A program made the position numbers and the translations under genes. A stretch of 45,938 bases of DNA from JAWLBM01 sp041687675 (lineage in GTDB: Bacteria > Pseudomonadota > Alphaproteobacteria > Rhizobiales > Pleomorphomonadaceae): positions 1 through 45,938 of the forward strand of contig JAWLBM010000039.1 in NCBI GenBank assembly GCA_041687675.1, given 5' to 3'. Numbering within the stretch: position 1 is the first letter of the stretch; every line of letters starts with the position of its first letter. This document shows, piece after piece, positions 18,772-27,753 of this stretch. The notes beneath the pieces are model-generated. The model did no database searches. It was not told the origin of the DNA and was given only the letters and a program-made list of their open reading frames with translations.

Positions 18772-19068
18772 TCACTCACCCGAGATGCAGCCGAAGAGGC
18801 CCGCCGGATCGATCACCAGCATCGCCCCCTCCGCGTAGAGCCGACCGACGAAACCCTCGTCCTCGCCCGCCGCGACCGCGACCCAGTCGCGCCCGCCGGA
18901 GTCGATGAGCCGCCCTCCCGCCCGCGCGACCAGCGAGACGACCTCCTCGGGCGCGGACCCGGGCGCGACGAGCACCGCCACCTCGGCGGACTTCGGCACC
19001 AGGGCGGCGGCCGCCATGGCGGTGCCGACGAGCAGGGCGTTGAGAGCGACGATGGCGGTGGCGCGCAT
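18772..19068 (-). CDS. Small exported or membrane-anchored protein coupled to the chemoreceptor
   Basis: 98 aa: an N-terminal hydrophobic segment (about residues 4-22, possible signal peptide or anchor) followed by a compact domain with the pattern strand-helix-strand-strand-helix-strand (EVAVLVAPG, PEEVVSLVARAGG, RLIDSG, WVAVAAG, FVGRLYAEGA, MLVIDP), suggesting a ferredoxin-like fold. Its stop codon lies 4 bp before the preferred chemoreceptor start, so the two are almost surely co-translated. It may sit in the periplasm next to the receptor. I recognise no named family. Confidence 0.75.
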   Translation of the reverse strand: MRATAIVALNALLVGTAMAAAALVPKSAEVAVLVAPGSAPEEVVSLVARAGGRLIDSGGRDWVAVAAGEDEGFVGRLYAEGAMLVIDPAGLFGCISGE

Positions 19069-19163
19069 GGGGGACCGTCGGTGTGTTTCGCCGCCACTCT
19101 AGGGCATCGACGGTTAAAGAATGCGCCATGTCTGAGGCGACCTGCGCCGCGCCCGGGCGCCGG

Positions 19164-19177
19164 TCACGACGTCGTGA
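19164..19177. promoter_or_regulatory. 14-bp perfect palindrome, possible operator
   Basis: TCACGACGTCGTGA lies in the divergent region between the chemoreceptor operon and the small exported protein, 96 bp and 78 bp from their start codons. A perfect 14-bp dyad there is compatible with a dimeric repressor site; no regulator gene is adjacent. Confidence 0.3.
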
Positions 19178-19254
19178 GGCCGTTGCCTTCGCCGGCGGGT
19201 CGGGGCAGATCGGTGATGGTCGAACCTGCCGTCCGGAGATCCGATTCGGTGACG

Positions 19255-19560
19255 ATGCCCATGCGAAAACAGCCGGTGCTGCTCGCCCTGGCCGCGAGCC
19301 TCGCCGGAGCGATGCCGGCCGGGGCGGCGACGGTCTCTCGTGACGCGCTGTCGCGGATGATGCTCGACAGCTGCATCTACCGGCAGCATGCGGTCAAGGA
19401 CGTCGACCGCGCCAGCCTGGTGGACGACTGCCGCTGCGCCGTGACGGCGGCGATGACGCGCATCGAGGGCGAGCGCTTCGAACTGCCGCGGTCGGGCGGG
19501 CTCACCGGCCCGCAGGACCAGGCCGTCCGCGAGGGCATCGCGGCCTGCTTCGGCCGCTGA
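19255..19560 (+). CDS. Small exported protein with four cysteines
   Basis: 101 aa with a signal peptide (MPMRKQPVLLALAAS, cleavage near AGAATV). The mature 75-residue part has four cysteines: SCIYRQ, DDCRCAV and ACFGR, with helical surroundings (LSRMMLDSC, LVDDCRCAVTAAM). The spacing suggests two disulfides in the periplasm. Not a family I can name. ATG 19255 and ATG 19261 are both possible; a GGTGA precedes them. It converges on purN with 21 bp between stops. Confidence 0.72.
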   Translation: MPMRKQPVLLALAASLAGAMPAGAATVSRDALSRMMLDSCIYRQHAVKDVDRASLVDDCRCAVTAAMTRIEGERFELPRSGGLTGPQDQAVREGIAACFGR

Positions 19561-19581
19561 CGCCGGAGGATCCTCGCCCGC

Positions 19582-20274
19582 TCAGCCGGCGTCCCTGATC
19601 GGCGGCGTCACCAGCGAGGCGGTGCCGTCGAAGTCGATTCCGTCGAAAACGATGCGCCCGTCCTCGAGGCGCACGGCGCCGCGGGCGACCAGGGCGAGCG
19701 CATGGGGGTAGAGCCGGTGCTCGGCCGCGAGCACCCGGCGGGTCAGCGTCACGGCGTCGTCGTCGGGCAACACCGGCACCACCGCCTGGGCGATCACCGG
19801 GCCGGCGTCCACCTCGGGGCTGACGAAATGGACCGAGCAGCCCGCCACCCGCGCGCCGTCGGCGATCGCCCGGGCGTGGGTGTCGAGCCCCCGGTAGGCA
19901 GGCAGCAGCGAGGGATGGATGTTGACGAGGCGGCCGCTCCAGCGGTCGATGAAGGCGGTCGACAGCACCCGCATGAAGCCGGCGAGGGCCACGATCTCGA
20001 CGCCGTGCTCCTCGAGCACCGCCGTCATCGCCGCCTCGAAGCTCGCCTTGCCCGGATGCGCCTTGTGGTCGACGGCGACGGCCGGCACGCCGGCGGCCCG
20101 GGCGATCTCGAGGCCCGGCGCATCGGGGCGGTTGGAGATCACCACCGCCGGGGCGGCCGGATAGGACGCCTCGCCCATGGCCGCGACCAGCGTCGCCATG
20201 TTGGACCCGCGACCGGAGATGAGGATGCCGACCCGCCGGCGCGCGTGCTCCGCTGCCACTTGCCGCTCCGTCAC
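19582..20274 (-). CDS. purN: Phosphoribosylglycinamide formyltransferase
   Basis: 230-aa cytosolic enzyme using 10-formyl-THF to convert GAR to FGAR in purine synthesis. The N-terminal GILISGRGSNM phosphate-binding loop, the catalytic Asn-His of LVNIHPSLLPAY (about residue 115) and the Asp of SPEVDAGPVIAQ (about 155) are intact. It starts with GTG at 20274, overlapping the purM stop by 4 bp (GTGA), so it is translationally coupled; no separate Shine-Dalgarno is visible. Operon purM-purN is standard in the group. Confidence 0.97.
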   Translation of the reverse strand: MTERQVAAEHARRRVGILISGRGSNMATLVAAMGEASYPAAPAVVISNRPDAPGLEIARAAGVPAVAVDHKAHPGKASFEAAMTAVLEEHGVEIVALAGFMRVLSTAFIDRWSGRLVNIHPSLLPAYRGLDTHARAIADGARVAGCSVHFVSPEVDAGPVIAQAVVPVLPDDDAVTLTRRVLAAEHRLYPHALALVARGAVRLEDGRIVFDGIDFDGTASLVTPPIRDAG

Positions 20275-21344
20275 CAGGAGAGCGCGCCGTCGAACAGCGT
20301 CCGCGGCCCGCCGTCGTCGGCGACGAGTTCGCCGAGCCGGATAACCGTCTCGCCCTCGCGCCCCAGCACCGCTGCAACCGCGTCGGCCTCGGAGGGCTCG
20401 ACCACCACCGCCATTCCGACGCCGCAGTTGAAGGTGCGCAGCATCTCCGCCTCCTCGATGCCGCCCGCCTGCGCCAGCCAGCGGAACACCGCGGGCGGGG
20501 CGACGGCGGAGAGGTCGACGCGGGCGGAGACGCCCGGCGGCAGCACCCGCGGGATGTTGTCGACGAAGCCGCCGCCGGTGATGTGGGCGAGCGCCTTGAT
20601 CCCCCGGGTTTCCCTCAGGGCCGCCAGGACCGGCCGCACGTAGATCCGCGTCGCCGTGAGCAGCGCCTCGCCGAGCATTTTCTCGTTGGCGAAGGGGGCG
20701 CGGTCGGCGTAGCCGAGGCCGGAGCGCTCGACCACGCGCCGCACCAGCGAGAAGCCGTTGGAGTGGACGCCGGAGGAGCCGAGGCCGAGCAGCACGTCCC
20801 CGGCCCGCAGGTCGCGCCGCGGCAGGATCGCGCTGCGCTCCACCGCGCCGACCGCGAAGCCGGCGAGGTCGTAGTCGCCGTCGGCGTACATGCCCGGCAT
20901 CTCCGCGGTCTCGCCGCCGATGAGCGCGCATCCGGCGATCCGGCAGCCCTCGGCGATGCCCGCGATCACCGCCTCGGCGACGTCGACGGACAGCCGCCCG
21001 GTGGCGAAGTAGTCGAGGAAGAACAGCGGCTCCGCGCCCTGGACGACCAGGTCGTTGACGCTCATCGCGACGAGGTCGACGCCGACCCCGTCGTGGAGGC
21101 CGGCCTCGATGGCGACGCGCAGCTTGGTGCCGACCCCGTCGTTGGCGGCGACCAGCACCGGGTCGGCGTAGCCGCAGGCCTTGAGGTCGAACAGGCCGCC
21201 GAAGCCGCCGATGTCGGCGTCGGCGCCGATGCGCCGGGTGGACTTCACCAGCGGCTTGATGCGGTCGACGAGGGCGTTGCCCGCGTCGATGTCGACTCCG
21301 GCGTCGCGGTAGGTGAGGCCGGCCGGCCGGGGCTCGTCGGTCAT
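20271..21344 (-). CDS. purM: Phosphoribosylformylglycinamidine cyclo-ligase (AIR synthetase)
   Basis: 357-aa ATP-dependent cytosolic enzyme closing the imidazole ring (FGAM to AIR). Visible family motifs are YRDAGVDIDAGN at the N-terminus, GGFGGLFDL, ANDGVGTKL (about 70), DLVAMSVNDL (about 95), GGETAEMPGMY (about 145), GLGSSGVHSNGFSLVR (about 185) and HITGGGFVDNIPR (about 245). Length is typical. ATG 21344 matches the conserved N-terminus. First gene of purMN, divergent from the phosphatidyltransferase gene with 176 bp between. Confidence 0.98.
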   Translation of the reverse strand: MTDEPRPAGLTYRDAGVDIDAGNALVDRIKPLVKSTRRIGADADIGGFGGLFDLKACGYADPVLVAANDGVGTKLRVAIEAGLHDGVGVDLVAMSVNDLVVQGAEPLFFLDYFATGRLSVDVAEAVIAGIAEGCRIAGCALIGGETAEMPGMYADGDYDLAGFAVGAVERSAILPRRDLRAGDVLLGLGSSGVHSNGFSLVRRVVERSGLGYADRAPFANEKMLGEALLTATRIYVRPVLAALRETRGIKALAHITGGGFVDNIPRVLPPGVSARVDLSAVAPPAVFRWLAQAGGIEEAEMLRTFNCGVGMAVVVEPSEADAVAAVLGREGETVIRLGELVADDGGPRTLFDGALSW

Positions 21345-21520
21345 GGCAGATGGTCCCGTATGATCTGGCGGGTCTGGCCGCGAGAAACACCGAAGCACCG
21401 GGCTTGGCAAGCCCGCAGGAGCCCCGCCGGCCGTTTTCCCGTCCCCCGGTGCCGGCCCCCGCTTCAAATCCGGTCCCGAACACGCCACATCTTGCCAAGG
21501 ATCCGGGGGACCAGGGCGAC

Positions 21521-22063
21521 GTGACCATACCGAACCTCATCACCATCGCGCGGCTGCTGGCCGTTCCCGCCCTCGTCCTCCTGCTCCTCGACGGGTCCTA
21601 TGCGGTCGCCTTCGCCGTGTTCGTCGCCGCGGGCCTGTCGGACGCGATCGACGGCACCATCGCCCGCTGGGTGCCGGGGCAGGCGAGCGAGCTCGGCGCC
21701 TACCTCGACCCGATCGCCGACAAGGCGATGCTGGTGTCGCTGTTCGTCACGCTGGGCATTACCGGCTACATCGCCGCCTGGCTGGTGGTGCTGGTGGTCA
21801 GCCGCGACGTGCTGATCGTCGGCGGCGTCATGCTCGCCTGGATGATGGGCACGCCCATGCGGATCGCGCCGTCGCGGATCTCGAAGGCCAACACACTGGC
21901 GCAGATCCTGCTCGTCGGCTTCGTGCTGGCCAACCTGGGGCTCGGGCTGGGCCTCCAGTCCGTAATCCACGTCATGGCCTGGATCGTGGCCGCCTTGACG
22001 GCGGGGTCGGCGGCGGCCTACCTGATCGCCTGGATCCGCCACATGCGGCCGGAGCCCGGCTGA
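21521..22063 (+). CDS. CDP-alcohol phosphatidyltransferase family protein
   Basis: 180-aa membrane protein. The full CDP-OH-P signature D-G-x2-A-R-x8-G-x3-D-x3-D is present (DGTIARW then GAYLDPIAD, about residues 41-64), so it should transfer a phosphatidyl group from CDP-diacylglycerol to an alcohol. Its small size and position resemble PgsA-like synthases (phosphatidylglycerol phosphate) or cardiolipin synthases of this family; the acceptor cannot be decided here. GTG 21521 begins the conserved V/M-TIPNLITIARLL; upstream frame is non-coding in style. It is followed by the AI-2E permease and hdaA, an order recurrent in Hyphomicrobiales. Confidence 0.92.
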   Translation: MTIPNLITIARLLAVPALVLLLLDGSYAVAFAVFVAAGLSDAIDGTIARWVPGQASELGAYLDPIADKAMLVSLFVTLGITGYIAAWLVVLVVSRDVLIVGGVMLAWMMGTPMRIAPSRISKANTLAQILLVGFVLANLGLGLGLQSVIHVMAWIVAALTAGSAAAYLIAWIRHMRPEPG

Positions 22064-22102
22064 GCCGGCGCGGCTCGGGGCGCCCACGGGAGTGCTGACG
22101 TC

Positions 22103-23221
22103 GTGACGCTGAGAACAACGATCCTGTTCTGGGTGGGCGCAGCGCTCCTGTTCGGAGTCGTCCTGTGGATCTTCTCCGGCATCCTGCTGCCCTTCGTCGC
22201 CGGCATGGCGCTCGCCTACCTGCTCGATCCGGTCGCGGACCGGCTCGAGCGCTGGGGCATGTCGCGCATCCTCGCGGTCACGCTGATCCTCGTCATCTTC
22301 GTGCTGGTCTCGGTGATGGCGGTGATCATCGTGATGCCGATCCTCGGCCACCAGCTCGCCGGCTTCGCCCTGCGGCTGCCCGAATACGTCGACCGGCTGC
22401 AGGCGCTCGTCAACGATACGGCGGGCAGCCGGATCGTCGATGCGCTGAACATATCGCCCGCGGACGTGAAGGGATCGCTCGGCAGTATCGTCAACCAGGG
22501 CGCGGCGTGGCTCGGGCGCATCCTCTCCTCGGTCTGGAGCGGCGGGGCAGCGCTGATGTCGGTGGTCGCGCTGCTCGTGGTCACCCCGGTGGTCGCCTTC
22601 TACATGCTGCTCGACTGGGACCGCATGGTCGGGCAGATCGACGGTCACCTGCCGCGCGACCACAAGGAGACGATCCGCAGCCTCGCCCGCGAGATGGACG
22701 CAGGAGTCTCCAACTTCGTGCGCGGCCAGGTCTCGGTGTCCGCGCTGCTCGGCCTCTTCTACGCGATCGGGCTGACGCTGACCGGCCTCAACTTCGGCCT
22801 CCTCATCGGCATGTTCGCCGGGCTCATCAGCTTCATTCCCTATGTCGGCTCGATCATCGGCGGCATCCTGGCCATCGGCGTCGCGCTGGTGCAGTTCTGG
22901 CCGGACTGGACGATGGTCGCGATCGTGGCGGCGATCTTCGCCGCCGGCCAGTTCATCGAGGGCAACATCCTGCAGCCGAAGCTGGTGGGCGGCAGCGTCG
23001 GCCTGCACCCGGTCTGGCTTATGTTCGCCCTGTTCGCCTTCGGCGCGCTGTTCGGCTTCGTCGGCATGCTGATCGCGGTTCCCGCGGCGACGGCGGTCGC
23101 CGTGCTGATCCGCTTCGCCCTCGCCAAGTACCGGGAGAGCCCGCTCTACCTCGGCACCGAGGAGGCGGCGGCGGCGGAGGGGACGAGCGTCGGCGAGCGC
23201 CAGAGGGAAAAGAACCGATGA
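22103..23221 (+). CDS. AI-2E family transporter (PerM-like)
   Basis: 372-aa inner-membrane protein with about eight helices: two N-terminal (LFWVGAALL, ILLPFVAGM), one at about 60-80, then a soluble stretch (85-150), and the conserved C-terminal block GLISFIPYVGSIIGG plus FIEGNILQPKLVGGSVGLHP that defines the AI-2E/PerM family. Despite the family name, autoinducer-2 export is shown for few members. The start is GTG 22103 with a GGGAG upstream. The stop overlaps the hdaA start by 4 bp (ATGA), so expression is coupled to a replication regulator. Confidence 0.92.
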   Translation: MTLRTTILFWVGAALLFGVVLWIFSGILLPFVAGMALAYLLDPVADRLERWGMSRILAVTLILVIFVLVSVMAVIIVMPILGHQLAGFALRLPEYVDRLQALVNDTAGSRIVDALNISPADVKGSLGSIVNQGAAWLGRILSSVWSGGAALMSVVALLVVTPVVAFYMLLDWDRMVGQIDGHLPRDHKETIRSLAREMDAGVSNFVRGQVSVSALLGLFYAIGLTLTGLNFGLLIGMFAGLISFIPYVGSIIGGILAIGVALVQFWPDWTMVAIVAAIFAAGQFIEGNILQPKLVGGSVGLHPVWLMFALFAFGALFGFVGMLIAVPAATAVAVLIRFALAKYRESPLYLGTEEAAAAEGTSVGERQREKNR

Positions 23222-23907
23222 GCAACGGCCGCCCCCGGCAGCTGCCCCTGTCGATGCCGCACGAGCCGGCGCTCGGCCGCGCGGACTTCCTGGTCGGCGA
23301 GGCGAACGCGGACGCCACCGCCTTCATCGACGCCTGGCCGGACTGGCCGGCCTCTGTGGTGCTGCTGATCGGGCCGCCGGGGTCCGGCAAGAGCCACCTG
23401 GCGCGCGCCTTCGCCGAGCAGAGCGGCGCGCCGATCCTCTCCGCCGCCGACCTCGCCGGCGAGGATCCGACCACCCTGGTCGGGCGCGGCGCGGTCGCCC
23501 TCGAGGACGCCGACGATCCGGCGCTCGACCAGCGGGCGCTGTTCCACCTGCTCAACGCCGCCCGCAACCGCGGCGCCTCCGTGCTGATCACCGCCCGCGC
23601 GGTGCCGGCGGACTGGGGGCTGACGCTGCCGGACCTCGTCTCGCGCCTGCGCGCCGCCCAGCCGGCCTGCCTCGGCCCGCCGGACGACGACCTCCTGCGC
23701 CGGGTGCTGGTGAAGCTCTTCGCCGACCGGCAGATCGAGGTGGACGCGAGCGTCCTGCAGGTCCTGCTCAACCGGATGGAGCGTTCCTTCGCCGCGGCCG
23801 GACGGATCGTCGATACGCTCGACCGCGAATCGCTCGCGCGCGGCCGCCGGGTCACCCGGGCGATGGCCGCCGAGGTGGTGGCGGCTTCGGACGCGGACGA
23901 CGATTGA
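23218..23907 (+). CDS. hdaA: Hda-like regulator of DnaA inactivation
   Basis: 229-aa cytosolic AAA+ protein without the DnaA DNA-binding domain. The N-terminal QLPLSMP (residues 8-14) is a clear beta-clamp-binding motif, Walker A is GPPGSGKS (about 52-59), and the Walker B region VALEDADD lies near 97. The C-terminal lid helices (RSFAAAGRIVDTLDRES) carry the arginine-rich sensor region. With the sliding clamp, HdaA stimulates ATP hydrolysis by DnaA and so limits re-initiation, as shown in Caulobacter. ATG 23218 overlaps the upstream stop; ppk follows after 97 bp. Confidence 0.93.
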   Translation: MSNGRPRQLPLSMPHEPALGRADFLVGEANADATAFIDAWPDWPASVVLLIGPPGSGKSHLARAFAEQSGAPILSAADLAGEDPTTLVGRGAVALEDADDPALDQRALFHLLNAARNRGASVLITARAVPADWGLTLPDLVSRLRAAQPACLGPPDDDLLRRVLVKLFADRQIEVDASVLQVLLNRMERSFAAAGRIVDTLDRESLARGRRVTRAMAAEVVAASDADDD

Positions 23908-24004
23908 TTTTTTTCCTCGCGACCGCCGTCGCCGCCTTGTCATATTGTCGGGACAGGCTGTCCTCCGGCGGGACGGCCCGTGAAGACGTCGAGGGGGACA
24001 GGTC

Positions 24005-26233
24005 TTGGAGATGGAGGAGCAGACGCGCGGCAAGGGAGCCCAGGTGGCGGCCAGCGTGACGGCGGCCGCCGCGGCGGTGCCGGCCGGCGTGGACCTGATG
24101 ACGAGCACGGCCCGGTTCATCAACCGGGAGCTCTCCTGGCTCGGCTTCAACCGGCGGGTGCTCGAGGAGGCGGAGAACCCGAGCCACCCCCTGCTCGAAC
24201 GGCTGCGCTTCCTGTCGATCTCGGCGAACAACCTCGACGAGTTCTTCATGGTGCGCGTCGCCGGCATCAAGGGGCAGATCCGGGAGGGGGTCAACACGCT
24301 CTCCGACGACGGCCTGACGCCGGCCGAGCAGCTTGCCCGCATCAGCGAGGCCGCGGCGGCGCTGGCCGAGGCGCAGCAGAGCCGCTGGGTCGAGCTGCGC
24401 GCCGAGCTCGCCGGGGTCGGGATCGAGATCGTCCAGCCCGACGCGCTCAGCGCCGACGAGGTCTCCTGGCTGGAGGACTTCTTCCTCGCCTCCATCTTCC
24501 CGGTGCTGACGCCGCTGGCGGTGGATCCGGCCCACCCGTTCCCGTTCATCCCCAACCTCGGCTTCACCCTCGCCCTCGACCTCGAGCGCAAGCGCGACGG
24601 CGAGCGGATGACGGCGCTCATCCGCATGGCCGCCAAGATCGACCGCTTCGTCCGCCTGCCGGAGCGGCCGGATGCACCGGAGAAGATCCGCTTCGTCATC
24701 ATGGAGCAGCTGCTCTCGCTGTTCGTCGAGCGGCTGTTCCCGGGCTACATCGTCCAGGGCCAGGGCGCCTTCCGCATCATCCGCGACAGCGACATCGAGG
24801 TGGAGGAGGAGGCGGAGGACCTGGTCCGGCTGTTCGAGAGCGCGTTGAAGCGCCGGCGCCGCGGCTCTGTGATCCGCCTCGAGTTCGAGAGCGCGACGCC
24901 CGCGCCGCTGCGCGACTTCGTCGCCGAGGCGCTCGGCTCCTCGCACGAGGAGGTGGCCCTGCTGGAAGGCGCGCTCGCGCTCAACGAACTCTCCCAGCTG
25001 GTCGCCCTCGACCGGCCGGAGTTGAAGTTCACGCCCTACACGCCGCGCTTCCCCGAGCGCATCCGCGAGCACGCCGGCGACTGCTTCGCCGCCATCCGCC
25101 AGAAGGACCTGATCGTCCACCACCCCTACGAGAGCTTCGACGTGGTGGTGCAGTTCCTGCGCCAGGCCGCCGCCGACCCCGACGTCATCGCCATCAAGCA
25201 GACCCTCTACCGCACCTCCAACGACAGCCCGATCGTCCGCGCGCTGATCGAGGCGGCGGAGGCCGGGAAGTCGGTGACGGCGCTGGTCGAGCTGAAGGCC
25301 CGTTTCGACGAGGAGGCGAACATCCGCTGGTCGCGCGACCTCGAGCGCGCCGGCGTGCAGGTTGTGTTCGGCTTCATCGAGCTGAAGACCCACGCCAAGC
25401 TGTCGCTCGTGGTGCGCCGCGAGGCGGGGCAGCTGACCACCTACTGCCACCTCGGAACCGGCAACTACCACCCGATCACCGCGCGCATCTACACGGACCT
25501 CTCCTACTTCACCGCCGACCCGCAGATCGGCCAGGACGTCGCCCGGGTGTTCAACTTCATCACCGGCTATGCGGAGCCGCAGAAGCTCAACGCGCTGGCG
25601 ATGAGCCCGATGACGCTGCGCGCCACCATCCTCGACGGCATCCTGAAGGAGGTGGAGTTCGCCCGCGAGGGCAAGCCGGCGCAGATCTGGTTCAAGATGA
25701 ACAGCCTGGTCGACGCCAAGATCATCGACGCCCTCTACATGGCCTCGAACGCCGGAGTCTCGATCGACATCATCGTCCGCGGCATCTGCTGCCTCCGGCC
25801 CGGGGTGCCGGGGCTGTCGGAGAACATCCGGGTCAAGTCGATCATCGGCCGCTTCCTCGAGCACAGCCGGATCTTCTGCTTCGGGAACGGCTACGGGTTG
25901 CCATCCCCGCAGGCGCGGGTCTACATCGGGTCGGCCGACCTGATGCCGCGCAATCTCGACCGCCGGGTCGAGACCCTCGTGCCGCTGATGACGGCCTCGG
26001 TCCACGCCCAGGTGGTGGACCAGATCATGGTGGCCAACATGCGGGACAACCAGCAGAGCTGGCGGCTCCTGGCGGACGGCACCCACGAGCGTATCCAGCC
26101 GGAGGAGGGCGACGAGCCCTTCAACGCGCACCAGTACTTCATGACGAACCCGTCACTCTCGGGCCGCGGACATTCGCTTGAAAAAGACTCGCCAAAGCCG
26201 ATCGCCCGCCGCCGCCGGCGCTCCTCTTCCTGA
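24005..26233 (+). CDS. ppk1: Polyphosphate kinase 1
   Basis: 742-aa enzyme that reversibly polymerises ATP gamma-phosphate into polyphosphate, usually membrane-associated. The N domain begins at RFINRELSWLGFNRRVLEEA (about 38-57). The two phospholipase-D-like catalytic modules carry HxK-type histidines: LKTHAKLSLV (phosphorylated His) with YCHLGTGNYHPITARIYTD just after, and RFLEHSRIFCFGNG. LKARFDEEANIRWSRDLE supplies the ATP-binding region. TTG 24005 has AGGGGGACAGG before it; ATG 24011 two codons later is the alternative. The C-terminus ends in a basic tail (RRRRRSS) encoded in DNA shared with the ppx start. Confidence 0.96.
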   Translation: MEMEEQTRGKGAQVAASVTAAAAAVPAGVDLMTSTARFINRELSWLGFNRRVLEEAENPSHPLLERLRFLSISANNLDEFFMVRVAGIKGQIREGVNTLSDDGLTPAEQLARISEAAAALAEAQQSRWVELRAELAGVGIEIVQPDALSADEVSWLEDFFLASIFPVLTPLAVDPAHPFPFIPNLGFTLALDLERKRDGERMTALIRMAAKIDRFVRLPERPDAPEKIRFVIMEQLLSLFVERLFPGYIVQGQGAFRIIRDSDIEVEEEAEDLVRLFESALKRRRRGSVIRLEFESATPAPLRDFVAEALGSSHEEVALLEGALALNELSQLVALDRPELKFTPYTPRFPERIREHAGDCFAAIRQKDLIVHHPYESFDVVVQFLRQAAADPDVIAIKQTLYRTSNDSPIVRALIEAAEAGKSVTALVELKARFDEEANIRWSRDLERAGVQVVFGFIELKTHAKLSLVVRREAGQLTTYCHLGTGNYHPITARIYTDLSYFTADPQIGQDVARVFNFITGYAEPQKLNALAMSPMTLRATILDGILKEVEFAREGKPAQIWFKMNSLVDAKIIDALYMASNAGVSIDIIVRGICCLRPGVPGLSENIRVKSIIGRFLEHSRIFCFGNGYGLPSPQARVYIGSADLMPRNLDRRVETLVPLMTASVHAQVVDQIMVANMRDNQQSWRLLADGTHERIQPEEGDEPFNAHQYFMTNPSLSGRGHSLEKDSPKPIARRRRRSSS

Positions 26234-27746
26234 CGCCGTCGCCGCCCCCGGCCGCCTTCCGGGCCGGGGTCCGGTCTCGGTCATCGACATCGGGTCCAAC
26301 TCGGTCCGCCTCGTCATCTACGAGCGGATGTCTCGCTCGCCGACGATGCTGTTCAACGAAAAGGTGCTGGCCGGCCTCGGCCGCGGCGTCGCCTCCACGG
26401 GCAGGCTGCAGCCGGAGTCCGTCGAGCAGGCCCTGGCGGCGATGCGCCGCTTCAAGCTGCTCGCCGACCAGGCGGGCTCGGTCGAGATCTTCATCATCGC
26501 CACCGCCGCCGCCCGCGACGCGGAGAACGGGCCGGACTTCCTGCGCGAGGTGGAGAAGATCTGCGGCCGGCCGGTGACGCTGCTCTCCGGCGGCAACGAG
26601 GCCCGGCTCTCCGCGCTCGGGGTGGTGTCGAGCTTCCACAAGGCGACCGGCGTCGTCGGCGACATGGGCGGCGGCAGCCTCGAACTGGTCTCGGTGGAGG
26701 CCGGCCGGGTGGGCCGCGGGCGCACCTTCCCGCTCGGGGGCCTGCGCCTCGAGGAGGCGGCGGAGGGCTCGATCAAGAGGGCCGAGAAGATCGTCGCCGA
26801 CTCGCTCGCACAGGCGCACGAGCATGTGCCCTGCGACGGGCGCCCCTTCTACGCCGTGGGGGGCACCTGGCGCTCCCTCGCCCGGCTGCACATGTTCGAG
26901 ACCGGCTACCCGCTGCACGTGATGCACAACTACTCCATCCGCGCCGACGAGGCGCTGGAGTTCTGCCGGCTGGTGGCGCGCCGCGAGGTGGAGACGGTCG
27001 ATCACATCGAGGTCGTGTCCAAGCCGCGGCGGGCGCTGCTCCCCTTCGGCGCCCTCGTGCTGGAGAACGTGATCCGCGCCATCAACCCCTCGCAGGTCGT
27101 GATCTCGGCCCTCGGCGTGCGCGAGGGGCACCTGTTCGAGCAGCTCGACGACGAGGAGCGCGCGCGCGACCCGCTGCTCGAGGCGGCGCGCGAGCTCGGC
27201 TACCTGCGCTCGCGCTCGCCGCGCCATGCCGAGGAGCTGATCCCGTGGAGCGACGCGGCCTTCGCCGCCCTCGGCATCGACGAGACCGAGGAGGAGGCGC
27301 GGCTGCGCGCCGCCGGCTGCCTCGTCTCCGACATCGGCTGGCGGGCGCACCCGGACTACCGCGGCGAGCAGAGCCTGTCGATCCTCGCCAACGCCGCCTT
27401 CATCGGCATCGACCACCCGGGCCGAGCCTATCTCGCGCTCTCCGCCTTCTATCGCCATGTCGGCCTCGTCGACGACGCGGTGAGCCCGCGCATCCGCGAG
27501 CTCGCCTCGACGCGGCTGAAGGAGCGGGCGCGCACCCTCGGCGCCGTCCTGCGCGTCGCCTATCTCATCTCCGCCTCGATGCCGGGCGTGGTCCCGAGGA
27601 CGCGGGTGCTGAGGGACGGCGACACGCTGGTGCTGGAGGTCCCCGCCGACCTCGCCGACATCGTCGGCGAGCGGCTGTTGAAGCGGCTCACGCAGCTCGC
27701 CAAGATCGGCGGCGGCAAGACGGGCGCGATCCGGATCCTGGGGTGA
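26178..27746 (+). CDS. ppx: Exopolyphosphatase / guanosine pentaphosphatase (Ppx/GppA)
   Basis: 522-aa cytosolic ASKHA-fold phosphohydrolase releasing phosphate from polyphosphate or converting pppGpp to ppGpp. Visible: phosphate-1 loop SVIDIGSNSVRLVIYE (about 34-49), TAAARDAENG, phosphate-2 loop GDMGGGSLELV (about 163), and the C-terminal HD-like helical domain with DHPGRAYLALSAFYRH. The preferred start is TTG 26178, which makes the gene overlap ppk1 by 56 bp; this extension keeps a GRLPGRGPVSVIDIG lead-in that is normal for rhizobial Ppx. Coupled ppk-ppx expression would let the cell make and degrade polyphosphate from one transcript. Confidence 0.94.
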   Translation: MKKTRQSRSPAAAGAPLPDAVAAPGRLPGRGPVSVIDIGSNSVRLVIYERMSRSPTMLFNEKVLAGLGRGVASTGRLQPESVEQALAAMRRFKLLADQAGSVEIFIIATAAARDAENGPDFLREVEKICGRPVTLLSGGNEARLSALGVVSSFHKATGVVGDMGGGSLELVSVEAGRVGRGRTFPLGGLRLEEAAEGSIKRAEKIVADSLAQAHEHVPCDGRPFYAVGGTWRSLARLHMFETGYPLHVMHNYSIRADEALEFCRLVARREVETVDHIEVVSKPRRALLPFGALVLENVIRAINPSQVVISALGVREGHLFEQLDDEERARDPLLEAARELGYLRSRSPRHAEELIPWSDAAFAALGIDETEEEARLRAAGCLVSDIGWRAHPDYRGEQSLSILANAAFIGIDHPGRAYLALSAFYRHVGLVDDAVSPRIRELASTRLKERARTLGAVLRVAYLISASMPGVVPRTRVLRDGDTLVLEVPADLADIVGERLLKRLTQLAKIGGGKTGAIRILG

Positions 27747-27753
27747 CCCGGGA

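Noticed and set aside
23937..23964. Possible Pho box (TTGTCAT ... CTGTCCT) upstream of ppk1
   Set aside because: Half-sites are 21 bp apart, not the 11-bp period of a Pho box, and the second is degenerate.
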